NCBI RefSeq assembly: GCF_002009425.1
Contig: NZ_CP019936.1
Coordinates: 496,001-560,000 of the forward strand
Reading direction: 5' to 3'
Source of the DNA: Thiosocius teredinicola
Lineage (GTDB): Bacteria; Pseudomonadota; Gammaproteobacteria; Chromatiales; Chromatiaceae
Length of the DNA stretch: 64,000 bases
Every line of letters begins with the position of its first letter. Within the stretch, counting starts at the first letter, position 1. Below are positions 34,328 through 43,408 of this stretch, one piece after another. The translations under genes were made by a program, and so were the position numbers. The notes beneath the pieces were generated by a model that was given only the letters and a program-made list of their open reading frames with translations, made no database searches and was not told the origin of the DNA.

Positions 34328-34942
34328 ATGGTGGACCATTTTCACAGCAAGCACAGCCTGGTCGCGTGTCACGAATGCGATGAGCTGCAACGCCTGCCGG
34401 CCGAGCGGGAGCGCGGACGTGTGCGCTGTCTGCGCTGCGGCTGCGTGCTGCACCATGCCGGCAGGGACGCGATCGCTGCGCCGCTGGCTTTGGGCTTGGC
34501 GGCGCTGGTGCTGTTCGTTCTGAGCAACGCCTTTCCGCTGCTCGACTTCGGTCTGCACGGCCGCCACGACAGCACCTATCTGCTGGCCGGTATCCGCGAA
34601 CTGTTCAACCAGGACATGCCGTTGCTGGCCAGCGTCGTGTTGTTCACCACGATCATCGCGCCGTTGCTGCACATCTCGCTGTTGATCTACCTGTATCTGC
34701 CGTTGGCCTTGGGCAGGCGGCCGCCGGCGTTCGCCAAGGCCTTGCGCCTGGTACAGACCATCCTGCCGTGGAGCATGCTCGAGATCTTTCTGCTCGGGGT
34801 GCTGGTCGCCGGCGTGAAACTGGCCGAACAGGCGACGATCGTCGCCGGCCCTGCGGCATGGTCGCTGGGCCTGTTGGTGTTCGTGTTGAGCGCGGCCGCT
34901 ACCCAGGTGCATCCGCAACGGCTGTGGGAGCGGGTTGCATGA
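34328..34942 (+). CDS. pqiA: PqiA-family membrane protein, first half-size gene
   Basis: A 204-residue inner-membrane protein. A cytoplasmic zinc-ribbon-like start (CHECDELQRLP with CLRCGCVLHH, two CxxC) precedes four hydrophobic segments. E. coli PqiA is one ~417-residue protein made of two such halves; here they are separate, adjacent genes. Together with PqiB and PqiC it belongs to a lipid-transport pathway across the envelope. It overlaps the next gene by 4 bases. Confidence 0.85.
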   Translation: MVDHFHSKHSLVACHECDELQRLPAERERGRVRCLRCGCVLHHAGRDAIAAPLALGLAALVLFVLSNAFPLLDFGLHGRHDSTYLLAGIRELFNQDMPLLASVVLFTTIIAPLLHISLLIYLYLPLALGRRPPAFAKALRLVQTILPWSMLEIFLLGVLVAGVKLAEQATIVAGPAAWSLGLLVFVLSAAATQVHPQRLWERVA

Positions 34943-35586
34943 GTGCCGCCAGTCACAGCCTCGCGGGTAACCATCTCGCCTGCCATACCTGCGGCCTGGT
35001 CAGTCGCCATCCCGAGGTGTTGACAGCGCGGCTGAGCTGCCCGCGTTGCGGTGTCGAACTGCACCATCGCATCCCGCGCAGCGTGTCGCGGTCGTGGGCC
35101 TTCCTGGTCGCGGCGATGATGTTGTACATCCCGGCCAACCTGTTGCCGATCATGCATGTCACTTCGTTGGGCAAAACCCGTTCCGACACGATTCTCAGTG
35201 GTGCCGAGTATCTGCTGGTGCACGGCATGTGGCCGCTGGCGCTGATTGTTTTTGTCGCCAGCGTTCTCGTTCCGGTGGTCAAGATCCTGATACTGGCCTA
35301 CCTGTTGATCTCGGTGCAGCGGCGATCGCCCGGACGCGCGATGGAGCGTCTGCGTCTCTACCGTTTCACCGAATTCGTCGGCCGCTGGTCGATGGTCGAT
35401 GTGTTCGTGGTCACCGTGTTGGTTGCGCTGGTGCACCTGGGCAACGTCGCCGAGATCGAGGCCGGCCTGGGCGCCGTGTTCTTTGCCGGCGTCGTCGTAC
35501 TGACCATGTTTGCTGCGCAGACCTTCGATCCTCGCCTGATTTGGGATAACGTCAGAGCCCATGCCGCAAGACACACCACCGAGTGA
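34939..35586 (+). CDS. pqiA: PqiA-family membrane protein, second half-size gene
   Basis: 215 residues, homologous to the preceding gene product: N-terminal CHTCGLVSRHP and CPRCGVELHHR knuckles, then four membrane segments (AFLVAAMMLYIPANLLPIM first) and the VGRWSMVDVFVVTVLVALV segment characteristic of PqiA. ATGA overlap with the first half and a 26-base overlap with pqiB indicate a tightly coupled operon. Confidence 0.87.
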   Translation: MSAASHSLAGNHLACHTCGLVSRHPEVLTARLSCPRCGVELHHRIPRSVSRSWAFLVAAMMLYIPANLLPIMHVTSLGKTRSDTILSGAEYLLVHGMWPLALIVFVASVLVPVVKILILAYLLISVQRRSPGRAMERLRLYRFTEFVGRWSMVDVFVVTVLVALVHLGNVAEIEAGLGAVFFAGVVVLTMFAAQTFDPRLIWDNVRAHAARHTTE

Positions 35587-37171
35587 CGAACTGCCCGAAG
35601 CGGTCGTCGACGAGCGACGCACCGTATCCCTGGTATGGCTGATCCCGTTGATCGCCGTCATGGCGGCGGTCTGGCTGGGTTACCGCGCCTACCAGCAGCA
35701 GGGCCCCTTGGTTACGATCGGGTTTCAGACCGCCGAAGGACTCGAGGCCGGTAAAACGCGGGTCAGGTTCAAGGATGTCGATGTGGGCGTGGTCGAGTCG
35801 ATCGAACTCAACCCGGATCTGAGTGGTGTGATCGTCAACGCACGCCTGGTCAATCATGTCTCCGATTATCTGAACGACAAGACCCGTTTCTGGGTCGTAC
35901 GGCCGCGTCTGTCCGGCGGGCAGATCTCGGGCTTGAGCACCTTGCTCGGCGGCACCTTCATCGGTGTCGATCTGACGCCGGACGGCGAATCACGTCGCGA
36001 GTTTCAAGGCCTCGAATCACCGCCGATCGTCACCGCGACCGATCCCGGCAAGACCTTCGTATTGCGCACCGAAAACCTCGGCTCGTTGAGCATCGGGTCG
36101 CCCTTGTTGTATCGCGGCATCGAGGTGGGGCGAGTCGTCGGCTTCGAGATGCGCGAACCACGCGGGGTCGACGTGCATATCTTCGTCGACACCCCGCACG
36201 ATAAAAAGGTGTTTCCGGATACGCGTTTCTGGAACATCTCGGGTATGGCGGTATCGCTCGATGCCAATGGCCTGCAGGTCAAAACCGATTCGCTGGCATC
36301 GATGCTGTTGGGCGGCGTGGCCTTCGGTAATCCACCCGAGGTCGCCACCGAGGCTCCAGCAGCGGAAGACACCGAGTTTATCCTCTACCCGACGCGCGAC
36401 ATCGCCCTCGAAAGGCGCTTCGAACATCGCCAGAAATGGCGCGTGGCGTTCGAAGGATCGATTCGTGGGCTGTTGCCCGGCGCGCCCGTCGAGTTCAGGG
36501 GGATTCGCGTGGGCGAGGTCGTTCGTGCGCACCTGGAGCTCGATCCGGCCAACCAGGATACGCACATCCCGGTCGATATCTTCATCGAGCCCGAGCGGCT
36601 CGGCGTTGACGGAATGGACGCCGAACAGTTGAGTGCGGAAGCAACCAGGGGCATCTGGGATGAACTGGTCGCCAACGGGCTGCGTGCACAATTGAAATCG
36701 GGCAACCTGCTAACCGGCGCCCTGTACGTCGATCTCGACTTCTATCCCGACAGCCCGAAGCAGGAGATTGCCTGGACCGAAGGCAAGCCGCCGAAGCTGC
36801 CGACCGTACCGACCGCGTTCGACGAACTGCGTGGCCTGATGACCAAGCTGGCGAAGCTGCCGTTGGACTCGATGGGCGAGGAATTCAGCGGTAGTCTTGC
36901 CGCGATGCGCGCCACACTCGAATCCACCAATCGTCTGCTTGTCCGCCTCGATCGTGAGACCGCGAGCGAGCTCAACAAGACGTTGGCCGAATCACAGAAG
37001 GCGCTGGCCGGGCTCAATCAGGTGCTGCGGCCGGATTCGGCATTGCAGGCGCAGGCGCAGCGCGCTTTGCAGGAGTTGAGCGCGGCGGCTCGCTCGTTCC
37101 GTATCATGGCCGACTATCTCGAGCGCCATCCCGAGGCGTTGATTCGCGGCAAAGGAGCAGTGCAACAGTGA
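35561..37171 (+). CDS. pqiB: PqiB, MCE-domain lipid transport protein
   Basis: 536 residues with one N-terminal membrane anchor (SLVWLIPLIAVMAAVWLGY) and three periplasmic MCE (MlaD-like) domains beginning near LVTIGFQTAEGLEAG, FVLRTENLGSLSIGS and RVAFEGSIRGLLPGA. A long helical C-terminus follows (~430-520), as in E. coli PqiB, which stacks into a hexameric tube bridging to the outer membrane. The start lies within the pqiA second half, the end overlaps pqiC. Confidence 0.92.
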   Translation: MPQDTPPSDELPEAVVDERRTVSLVWLIPLIAVMAAVWLGYRAYQQQGPLVTIGFQTAEGLEAGKTRVRFKDVDVGVVESIELNPDLSGVIVNARLVNHVSDYLNDKTRFWVVRPRLSGGQISGLSTLLGGTFIGVDLTPDGESRREFQGLESPPIVTATDPGKTFVLRTENLGSLSIGSPLLYRGIEVGRVVGFEMREPRGVDVHIFVDTPHDKKVFPDTRFWNISGMAVSLDANGLQVKTDSLASMLLGGVAFGNPPEVATEAPAAEDTEFILYPTRDIALERRFEHRQKWRVAFEGSIRGLLPGAPVEFRGIRVGEVVRAHLELDPANQDTHIPVDIFIEPERLGVDGMDAEQLSAEATRGIWDELVANGLRAQLKSGNLLTGALYVDLDFYPDSPKQEIAWTEGKPPKLPTVPTAFDELRGLMTKLAKLPLDSMGEEFSGSLAAMRATLESTNRLLVRLDRETASELNKTLAESQKALAGLNQVLRPDSALQAQAQRALQELSAAARSFRIMADYLERHPEALIRGKGAVQQ

Positions 37172-37779
37172 TGGTTCGATTTGCCTTTCCCTGGGTGCTG
37201 GCTGGTCTGCTGTCGCTCGCAGCCTGCACCACGACCACGCCGCCATCGAGCTTCTACACGCTGGACCCGGACTATGCGATCAAACCCGACAGCCGCCGCG
37301 ATCTGACATTGGCCCTGGGGCCGATCTCGATGCCGCAGTACCTCGACCGGCCACAGATCGTTACCCGCGAAGGCGGCAACCGCCTCAAGGTCGACGAGTT
37401 CAATCGCTGGGGCGGGTCGCTCGAGGAAGAGATCGCCGGTGTGCTGGCGCATCGCCTCAACGGCCGCCTCGGCACACATCGCATCTATGACTACCCGAGT
37501 CGGGTCGGCAGCAATACCGACTACCGGATCGCGCTCGATATCCGTCGCCTGGATGGGCCTTTGGGCGGCGAGCTGCGGCTCGATGTCGCCTGGTCGATCG
37601 TCGACGACCGCAGCGGTGCCATCGTGGGTACCGATCAATCGACCTACACCGCGCTCAGCACGGGGGCCGCGTACAGCGACTACGCGGCAACGATCAGCAC
37701 GTTGCTCGGCGAACTCGGCGATGACCTGGCGAATGCTGTGTTGCAGCTGGTTGCCGAGCAAAGCTCGAACCGACGATAG
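37168..37779 (+). CDS. pqiC: PqiC, outer-membrane lipoprotein of the Pqi system
   Basis: A 203-residue lipoprotein of the ABC-auxiliary (DUF330) family. The lipobox LSLAAC is followed by TTTTPPSSFYTLDP; SSFYTL, LGPISMPQYLDRPQIV and EFNRWGGSLEEEI are family hallmarks. It probably forms the outer-membrane cap on the PqiB tube. GTG 37168 or ATG 37171 can start it; both overlap the pqiB stop. AAAGGAG lies upstream. Confidence 0.9.
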   Translation: MMVRFAFPWVLAGLLSLAACTTTTPPSSFYTLDPDYAIKPDSRRDLTLALGPISMPQYLDRPQIVTREGGNRLKVDEFNRWGGSLEEEIAGVLAHRLNGRLGTHRIYDYPSRVGSNTDYRIALDIRRLDGPLGGELRLDVAWSIVDDRSGAIVGTDQSTYTALSTGAAYSDYAATISTLLGELGDDLANAVLQLVAEQSSNRR

Positions 37780-37790
37780 CCAAAGAAAAA

Positions 37791-37814
37791 GCCCGCCGTT
37801 CGAACACGGCGGGC
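37791..37814 (-). terminator. Hairpin after pqiC
   Basis: GCCCGCCG / CGGCGGGC stem with an eight-base loop, 11 bp after pqiC. The A-tract (AAAGAAAAA) is on the left, so the U-tail forms on the minus-strand transcript, where no upstream gene is evident. It may end pqi transcripts inefficiently or stop antisense transcription. Confidence 0.5.
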
Positions 37815-38191
37815 CAACTCGATAGTCAGGAGGAGTGAGATCCCACGCAACACGTCACTGAGTCGACATGAGGCGTTGGATCTAGTCTGGTTGATGCGCC
37901 GAATGCTCGCCTTGATCTTCCTCAATTCATAAACATTTTCTGATTTCTTAATACGGAGATACGCCGCACCACCGTTTTCGGGTATCTTCAATTAGGGATT
38001 GCGTCGGTGCCGAGGATTGCCGCAGCAACTCACTCGGTTACTTCGTGTTTTGTAAGTGGCTGACAAACATAATGAAATTTCCGTATTTTCCGGTTTTTAC
38101 GAACTTTGACAATAAACTGGAATCTAGGTATTGGAAAACAAAAGGCGACTTTCGTACATTCCGCCGCATCAGCATTCAGCGGTGAATTCCC
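37815..38191. other. Gene-free AT-rich spacer
   Basis: About 380 bp without a convincing reading frame, noticeably AT-richer than its flanks, especially 38040-38160. Apart from the promoter-like sequence at 38106-38134 I see nothing in it. Confidence 0.5.
38106..38134 (+). promoter_or_regulatory. Sigma70-like promoter of the acidic membrane protein gene
   Basis: A perfect TTGACA is followed after 17 bases by TATTGG, 58 bp before the start codon at 38192. The -35 is strong, the -10 weak. Confidence 0.45.
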
Positions 38192-39370
38192 ATGGTAAGC
38201 GATCTCATGAAGGATGAAGATCTGCCGGACAAACCAGTAGACCTCTTTCCCAAGGGGTGGACGGTCGGGCGTTCTGCTGCATCGCTCGTGCGGGATGGCG
38301 AAAACGTGCTGCTCGAAGGCAAGGGTAAATCCGCCGACGAGTCGCCCGCGGGCGCAAAATCGTCGCCGAAAAAAGCCGAACCATCACAAGCAGATGCCGC
38401 GGCGGCACCTGTTGCCGAGAACACTGAAAGCAACAAAAAAGCGGCTGCCAAGACGACACCGGCAGTAGATCGCGACCTTGCCGATCTTGCCGACCCAGAT
38501 ACCGAAACCTTGTTCGACGATGCCGATGACGACTTGTGGGCGTCCAGCGTGTTTGTCGGCAGCGAGCCCGATGTGGACGACGACGCCGAGTCGTCAGACC
38601 CCTGCAACGACACCGGCACCTTCTTTCTGCATCCCAGTGCCGCCAAGGAACATGAACGGCTGTCGAAATTGGCGCGCGACGACGACGCGACCGAGGTCCG
38701 GATGCCGGCCGTCGACCGCTCCGCCGCAGATGATCGCGATCAAACGCGGCCGCTGCCGCAATTGGGCGGGCGCGAGCGCGATCCCCTGATCAACTGGTCG
38801 ATGGCCGACCTGGCCGATGAACGATCCCCCCGGCTGCCGGTCGACTACGACGAAGCCGTGCTACCCGACCGCGAGGTCGAGTCGATCAGTGTTGACAATG
38901 ACGAGACCGCGCCCATGGCGGCCCTGATGGATCACCAGGTGGTGGAGGTCGGTGCTGCGCTGACCGCTTTGCGCAACGATAGCTTCCGCCGACCGGCGCG
39001 CACCCATGGGCACGATGACGCCGACCAAGCCATGGGCTCCTTGGGCCGCTGGGGCAGGCGCATCGCCTTGTTCGGTCTGTGGGCACTGGTGGCGCTGTTG
39101 CTGATGGTGCTGTTTTCCGCAGTTACCGTTGTCGAACAACAACGCAGCGTCAAAGCCGGCGTGGTCGACACGGTGGTTGCGATGGGCGATCAGATCGGTG
39201 ATTGGGCCAGCGGGATCCGTGGGTGGATCACGGGCGAGGAGGCTAAGTCTGTCGAAGAGCTGACGACTGATGGCCGGCCTGCCGATGCGAAGGCCGACAG
39301 CGACGGGATGACGGTGTTGGAAAAGTCACCGGAAGAACAACCGGTGCGTGTCGATCTGCCGGCAAACTAA
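38192..39370 (+). CDS. Acidic single-pass membrane protein of unknown function
   Basis: 392 residues. The first ~285 are hydrophilic, low-complexity and strongly acidic (runs such as DDADDDLW, DVDDDAE), with Ala/Lys/Pro-rich stretches near residues 50-90. One hydrophobic segment at about 290-312 (ALFGLWALVALLLMVLFSAV) and a ~75-residue tail follow. The composition suggests a disordered cytoplasmic domain on a membrane anchor. No family recognised. It is convergent with a lipoprotein gene 30 bp away. Confidence 0.6.
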   Translation: MVSDLMKDEDLPDKPVDLFPKGWTVGRSAASLVRDGENVLLEGKGKSADESPAGAKSSPKKAEPSQADAAAAPVAENTESNKKAAAKTTPAVDRDLADLADPDTETLFDDADDDLWASSVFVGSEPDVDDDAESSDPCNDTGTFFLHPSAAKEHERLSKLARDDDATEVRMPAVDRSAADDRDQTRPLPQLGGRERDPLINWSMADLADERSPRLPVDYDEAVLPDREVESISVDNDETAPMAALMDHQVVEVGAALTALRNDSFRRPARTHGHDDADQAMGSLGRWGRRIALFGLWALVALLLMVLFSAVTVVEQQRSVKAGVVDTVVAMGDQIGDWASGIRGWITGEEAKSVEELTTDGRPADAKADSDGMTVLEKSPEEQPVRVDLPAN

Positions 39371-39400
39371 GCGCCGGCAGATCGAACAGTTTGGTCAGAT

Positions 39401-40339
39401 CTACTTGCTGGCGGCGTCCGCCACGTGCGAAGAGCCCGACTTGAGAGCAGACAGGTCCCAACCGCACTGACGCTCGACGACCGCAAAGATGGCGTCGTCG
39501 GTCTTGTGCAGCATGGTCAGCTTCGGATCGTTGTCACCGCGCTTGGGACGCTGATCCCAGATGTGCTTGGGCGACAGACGGCAGCTCTTCTTGTACTTCG
39601 CCGGATAGTGCGCCTCAGCGAATTTCTGCTGTCCCCATACACTGCTACGGCGCGGTGCTTCCCCGCGTTGCGCGACCGTGATGGCCAGGTACTTGCCGGT
39701 ATAGCGTACGTCCGGATTGCGGCGTGCGTGACGACTGCGATTGAAGTCGATCGGGCCTTCTTTCATCGCTCCGCCGACCAGCTCGTAGGTGTCCTGGTCG
39801 AACAGAACCGGTTCACCGGTAGGCAGGGTTACTTTGAACACGCCCTTGCTGTGGTCGGAGGTCAACGAAGGCAGCTGTTTGCGTGGGAAGAAATGCACCT
39901 CGCGGAACATATTGTCGTGGCTGAAACGACCCGAAATCTTGACGTCGTCGTTGACCGCCAGATAGATGTTTTCGCGCGCACGGTCGGCGAACAGGAAGGC
40001 GTATTCGCGCCGTGGACCTTTCTTCTTCATTCCGACCGGGTTGACCTTGGGTGAGCCGCTGTTGTTGAACGAGAAGCCGACCACGTTGCGCTTGCGGTTC
40101 GGTTCGTAGAAGTAATAACGCAGGCCCTTGTGAGCAGTGGCCTTGATACTGCGGTCGTAGCGATACTTTTCCCGAATGCCGTCGCGCTCCGGCGAAGCCG
40201 TTTCCGAGAGTGCTGCCAAGCCGTCGAATCGAGGATAGCTGTAGGTTTGCTTCGGTGTTTCTTTTGGGGTCGGTTTTTCCTGCACCGGCGCACACGCCGC
40301 AATTGCCAGGGCACAACCAACAACGATCAGTTTACGCAC
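39401..40339 (-). CDS. Predicted lipoprotein of unknown function
   Basis: 312 residues. A lipobox (LAIAAC) follows the N-terminus MRKLIVVGCALA, so the mature protein is probably lipid-anchored in the envelope. Proline-rich linker (PVQEKPTPKETPKQ), then a basic, aromatic-rich domain (GLRYYFYEPNRKRNVVGF, KYLAITVAQRGEAPRRSS) with two C-terminal Cys (CRLSP, RQCGWD). The GTG at 40339 is supported by GGGAGA seven bases upstream; the frame extends to 40426 without a leader-like sequence. Not recognised. Confidence 0.6.
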   Translation of the reverse strand: MRKLIVVGCALAIAACAPVQEKPTPKETPKQTYSYPRFDGLAALSETASPERDGIREKYRYDRSIKATAHKGLRYYFYEPNRKRNVVGFSFNNSGSPKVNPVGMKKKGPRREYAFLFADRARENIYLAVNDDVKISGRFSHDNMFREVHFFPRKQLPSLTSDHSKGVFKVTLPTGEPVLFDQDTYELVGGAMKEGPIDFNRSRHARRNPDVRYTGKYLAITVAQRGEAPRRSSVWGQQKFAEAHYPAKYKKSCRLSPKHIWDQRPKRGDNDPKLTMLHKTDDAIFAVVERQCGWDLSALKSGSSHVADAASK

Positions 40340-40583
40340 TGCAAAGTCTCCCTTGTCATTAATCGGTCGCAAGTCCAGGCGAGCGTCAAGCTCGGTGAAA
40401 CGCCTCTGACGTTTAGTGATCGGCACCCTGTCCTGCGTTCATTATGTGACGGCCCGAATCCGGTCGACTGAACCCTGAGCAGGCAGCAGCGACCCCGGCT
40501 ATCGCCGATAACGTGAACCCGGCACGGTTTCCGGAGGCCTCACTCTACGGTGGCTTCCCCCCGGGGGAACGTGGTTCGTGATC

Positions 40584-41414
40584 TTAGTGTGGGTCGCCCA
40601 GGCGATTCAACCATTGCCGCGGAGATACGCCGGTAAGCGCGCTAAATGCACGCGAAAAGGCGCTGGCGCTGGCGTAGCCGGTGGCGTCGGCGGCCCGCTG
40701 AATCGAATTGCCGCGGCGCAGCATAGATTGTGCGACGCCGACGCGGTAATCGCCCAGGTAGGCGAGTGGGGTCGCCCCGACCTTCTCGCGAAAGCGGGCG
40801 GCGAAGCGTGCGCGCGACATGCCTGCAACCTTGGCCAGAGTGGCCAGCGTCCAGGGTTCGGCCGGCGCGTCGTGCATGGCGTTGATCGCTTTGAGCAGCT
40901 GTGGGTCGGCGAGGCCGGCCAGCAGGCCGATGTCGAGTCGGCCCTTGTCCATCAGGTCTCGCAGCAACTGAATGATCACGACCTCGGCCAGTCGGTCGAG
41001 TATCGCTTGGCGTCCGCAGTGCACCTCGCCGGCTTCGCGAAACAGCAGGTGCAGGGTTGCATCGAGGTCTGCCAGGTCGATCAGCGGCAACAGGATCAGG
41101 TCGGGGAGGGCGGTGACGAGCGGGTTGCGTAGGCCGCCGTCGAACTCGAATGAGGCGCACACGGTTTCGGTGCCGGATGCCGCGGGTACCAGTCGATGAG
41201 TGGTCGGGCTCATGTAGAAAGCGAGCGTCGGCTCGGCGATCTCTACCGGTGCACGGCCGGCAGTCTCCAGTCGCAGGCGTCCGTCGCGCACGATGTGCAG
41301 ATAACCGAATCCATCTTCGGCCTCGAACAGCGTTGAGCGGCACACGGGGCCCGTCTGGAAGACGTGGGCACGCAACGAAAACCATTTGAGCAGAGAAACG
41401 AGTCGATCTTGCAT
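40584..41414 (-). CDS. AraC-family regulator with cupin-like sensor
   Basis: 276 residues: an N-terminal ~170-residue cupin-like domain (FGYLHIVRDGRLRLE, FYMSPTTHRLVPA) of the type that opens MQDRLVSLLKWFSLRAHVF, and a C-terminal AraC helix-turn-helix pair (TLATLAKVAGMSRARFAARFREKVGATPLAYL and AADATGYASASAFSRAF, in part). It is divergent from the AhpD-like gene with 117 bp between starts, so it is the likely regulator of that gene. Confidence 0.85.
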   Translation of the reverse strand: MQDRLVSLLKWFSLRAHVFQTGPVCRSTLFEAEDGFGYLHIVRDGRLRLETAGRAPVEIAEPTLAFYMSPTTHRLVPAASGTETVCASFEFDGGLRNPLVTALPDLILLPLIDLADLDATLHLLFREAGEVHCGRQAILDRLAEVVIIQLLRDLMDKGRLDIGLLAGLADPQLLKAINAMHDAPAEPWTLATLAKVAGMSRARFAARFREKVGATPLAYLGDYRVGVAQSMLRRGNSIQRAADATGYASASAFSRAFSALTGVSPRQWLNRLGDPH

Positions 41415-41531
41415 GCGAGACTATCGGTATAAAAATAGCGACGATTAGGCACAAATCGTATCACATTCCAGGCCATGCTTCCGTCACCCCGATCGTGGGG
41501 CGAACGTCAAACATTCAGGAGATCGAGAATC

Positions 41532-42077
41532 ATGACCAGAATTTCACCCGTGTCGCTGAACGACATCGACAAGGCAACCGCCGACGTCCTGTCCGGCGTA
41601 CGCAAAAAACTCGGTGTGCTGCCGAACATTTTCACCACCTTTGCGCATGCGCCGGCGGCGCTGCGCGGCTATCTGGCGTTGAACGAGTCGCTCGCCGGCG
41701 GCGCGTTGACGGCTCGCCAACGCGAATCCATAGCGATTGCAGTCGCGCAAGAAAACGCCTGTGAGTATTGCCTCAGCGCGCATGCGGCGATCGGCAAGGG
41801 TCAAGGGCTCAACGATGCCGATATCGCCCAGGCGCGCATCGGCGGTGCGCAAGATCCCACCGAGAACCTGATCACCGCGTTCGCGTTGAAACTGGTCCGG
41901 TCGAAAGGTGAGTTGGATGCCGAGGAGTTTGCCGTGGCCAAGGCCGCCGGCCTGAGCGACCGGCAGATCGTCGAGATCATCGCCCATGTCGCGCTCAACG
42001 TGATGACCAACTACCTCAACAAGGTGGCCGGTACGGCCGTCGACTTTCCCTTGTTGTCACTCGATAACGCAGCCTGA
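41532..42077 (+). CDS. AhpD-like carboxymuconolactone decarboxylase family protein
   Basis: 181 residues, helical CMD fold with the AhpD-type thiol motif C77-EYC80 and H84 (ENACEYCLSAH), as in peroxidase-related alkylhydroperoxidase proteins. It may reduce hydroperoxides or act as a disulfide relay. GGAG upstream supports the start at 41532. The first gene of a run with a cytochrome P460 directly behind (25 bp). Confidence 0.85.
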   Translation: MTRISPVSLNDIDKATADVLSGVRKKLGVLPNIFTTFAHAPAALRGYLALNESLAGGALTARQRESIAIAVAQENACEYCLSAHAAIGKGQGLNDADIAQARIGGAQDPTENLITAFALKLVRSKGELDAEEFAVAKAAGLSDRQIVEIIAHVALNVMTNYLNKVAGTAVDFPLLSLDNAA

Positions 42078-42102
42078 CCGCTCGCGCGTAGAGGAGAAGA
42101 AT

Positions 42103-42717
42103 ATGCAAACCAACAAACTGATATGCCGCCTCGGCGCCATTGGCAGCCTGGCCATTGTGTCGTTCACTTCGACGATTGTGTCGGCGGACTACCCCAACGT
42201 CGAATCGGGACCTGTATTTGACGAGCGAGGTCGATTGCTACAGCCGAGCAACTTTCGCGAAGGGGTGTTTATCGGTGCGCCTTTGACGCCGCATGCGTTG
42301 AATGACGGAAAGGCGGGCTTCCCCGAGTTCCACAACGTGTACGTTGACCGCGCCGCCTATCGACACTTTCAGCGCACTGGCGAATGGCCGGAGGGAACGG
42401 TGCTGGTCAAAGAGCTGCAATTGGTGAAGAAGGGCACTTTCGACGATGGCTCGCGGTTGGAGGCATCCGGGCGCGGTTATTTTCCGGATGAACCCAACGG
42501 GCTCGACGTGTCGGTCAAGGACAGCAGGCGTTTTGCCGCGACCGACGGCTGGGGCTTTTTCAACTTCGGCCACCATGCGCCGCCCTATGCGTCGGCCGCC
42601 GAGGTCGCGCCGGCAGAGGCATGTGCGGCTTGCCATCAGGCCAACGCGCACGACGATATGGTGTTCTCGGACTTCTATCGTCAGCTGACTCCGCTGCCGA
42701 CGCCGGCAATGCCTTGA
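42103..42717 (+). CDS. Cytochrome P460 family protein (1)
   Basis: 204-residue precursor with a signal peptide (to ~28, IVSA) and a single C-terminal heme motif CAACH (174-178), the P460 layout. The FAATDGWGFFNFG stretch matches the family core. P460 enzymes oxidise hydroxylamine with NO, or bind NO as in cytochrome c'-beta; the heme-Lys cross-link residue that separates the two cannot be assigned here without alignment. GAGGAGA precedes the ATG. In the same run as the AhpD-like gene. Confidence 0.8.
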   Translation: MQTNKLICRLGAIGSLAIVSFTSTIVSADYPNVESGPVFDERGRLLQPSNFREGVFIGAPLTPHALNDGKAGFPEFHNVYVDRAAYRHFQRTGEWPEGTVLVKELQLVKKGTFDDGSRLEASGRGYFPDEPNGLDVSVKDSRRFAATDGWGFFNFGHHAPPYASAAEVAPAEACAACHQANAHDDMVFSDFYRQLTPLPTPAMP

Positions 42718-42948
42718 GTTGTCCACGCGCACCGGAACCGTCAGCAGACCGTTTCGGTGCGACTGTGCAGCGGTTCAATTTCAACGCCGGTGGCTCAAAT
42801 GCAGCACGACCAGCACCGCTCGTTGTATCTGAGGGCTGGCGATGGGGCTGAACCGCAAGGACTTATCAGCATTTCCGCGAATAGCGCGAAGCTTGGCATG
42901 TGCTCTGCAATATCCGTTGTGCCAATTCAACACGGAGAGGAGCGAACA

Positions 42949-43398
42949 ATGACAATCTTCGAAGCACTTCGGGCCGACCACGATGTACAGCGTGCCCTGA
43001 TCAACGACCTGGTCAACACGGAAGGCGACAGCGCAACCCGCCGTCGGCTGTTCGATGAGATCAAGGCCGAACTGCAGGCGCATGCGGCGGCGGAAGAACG
43101 CCATTTTTATGTACCGCTGATGGCGTCGGATATGACGATCGAAAAGGCCCGGCACAGTGTGGCCGAGCATCACGAACTCGACGAGTTTATTGAACAGCTG
43201 GAAGAAACCGAGTTTTCATCGCCGGGCTGGCTGGTTACCGCGAAGAAGCTCGAACACCGTTTGTTGCACCACCTCGAGGAAGAGGAGCGCGAGGTATTTC
43301 AACTCGCCGGCAAGGTGTTGTCGGAAAACGACAAGGAACTGCTGGCCAAGCGCTTTAACAACGAATTGAAAGAGCAGAAGCTCGCCATTGGTTCATAA
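42949..43398 (+). CDS. Hemerythrin HHE domain protein
   Basis: 149 residues, a four-helix bundle with di-iron ligands in ALRADHDVQRAL, AEERHFYVPLM, EHHELDEFI and HHLEEEEREVF. Such cytoplasmic HHE proteins bind O2 or NO or serve in iron and nitrosative-stress defence. The ATG at 42949 follows GGAGAGG; the frame runs further upstream through a region without coding character. Confidence 0.85.
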   Translation: MTIFEALRADHDVQRALINDLVNTEGDSATRRRLFDEIKAELQAHAAAEERHFYVPLMASDMTIEKARHSVAEHHELDEFIEQLEETEFSSPGWLVTAKKLEHRLLHHLEEEEREVFQLAGKVLSENDKELLAKRFNNELKEQKLAIGS

Positions 43399-43408
43399 CT
43401 CTGCTTGG

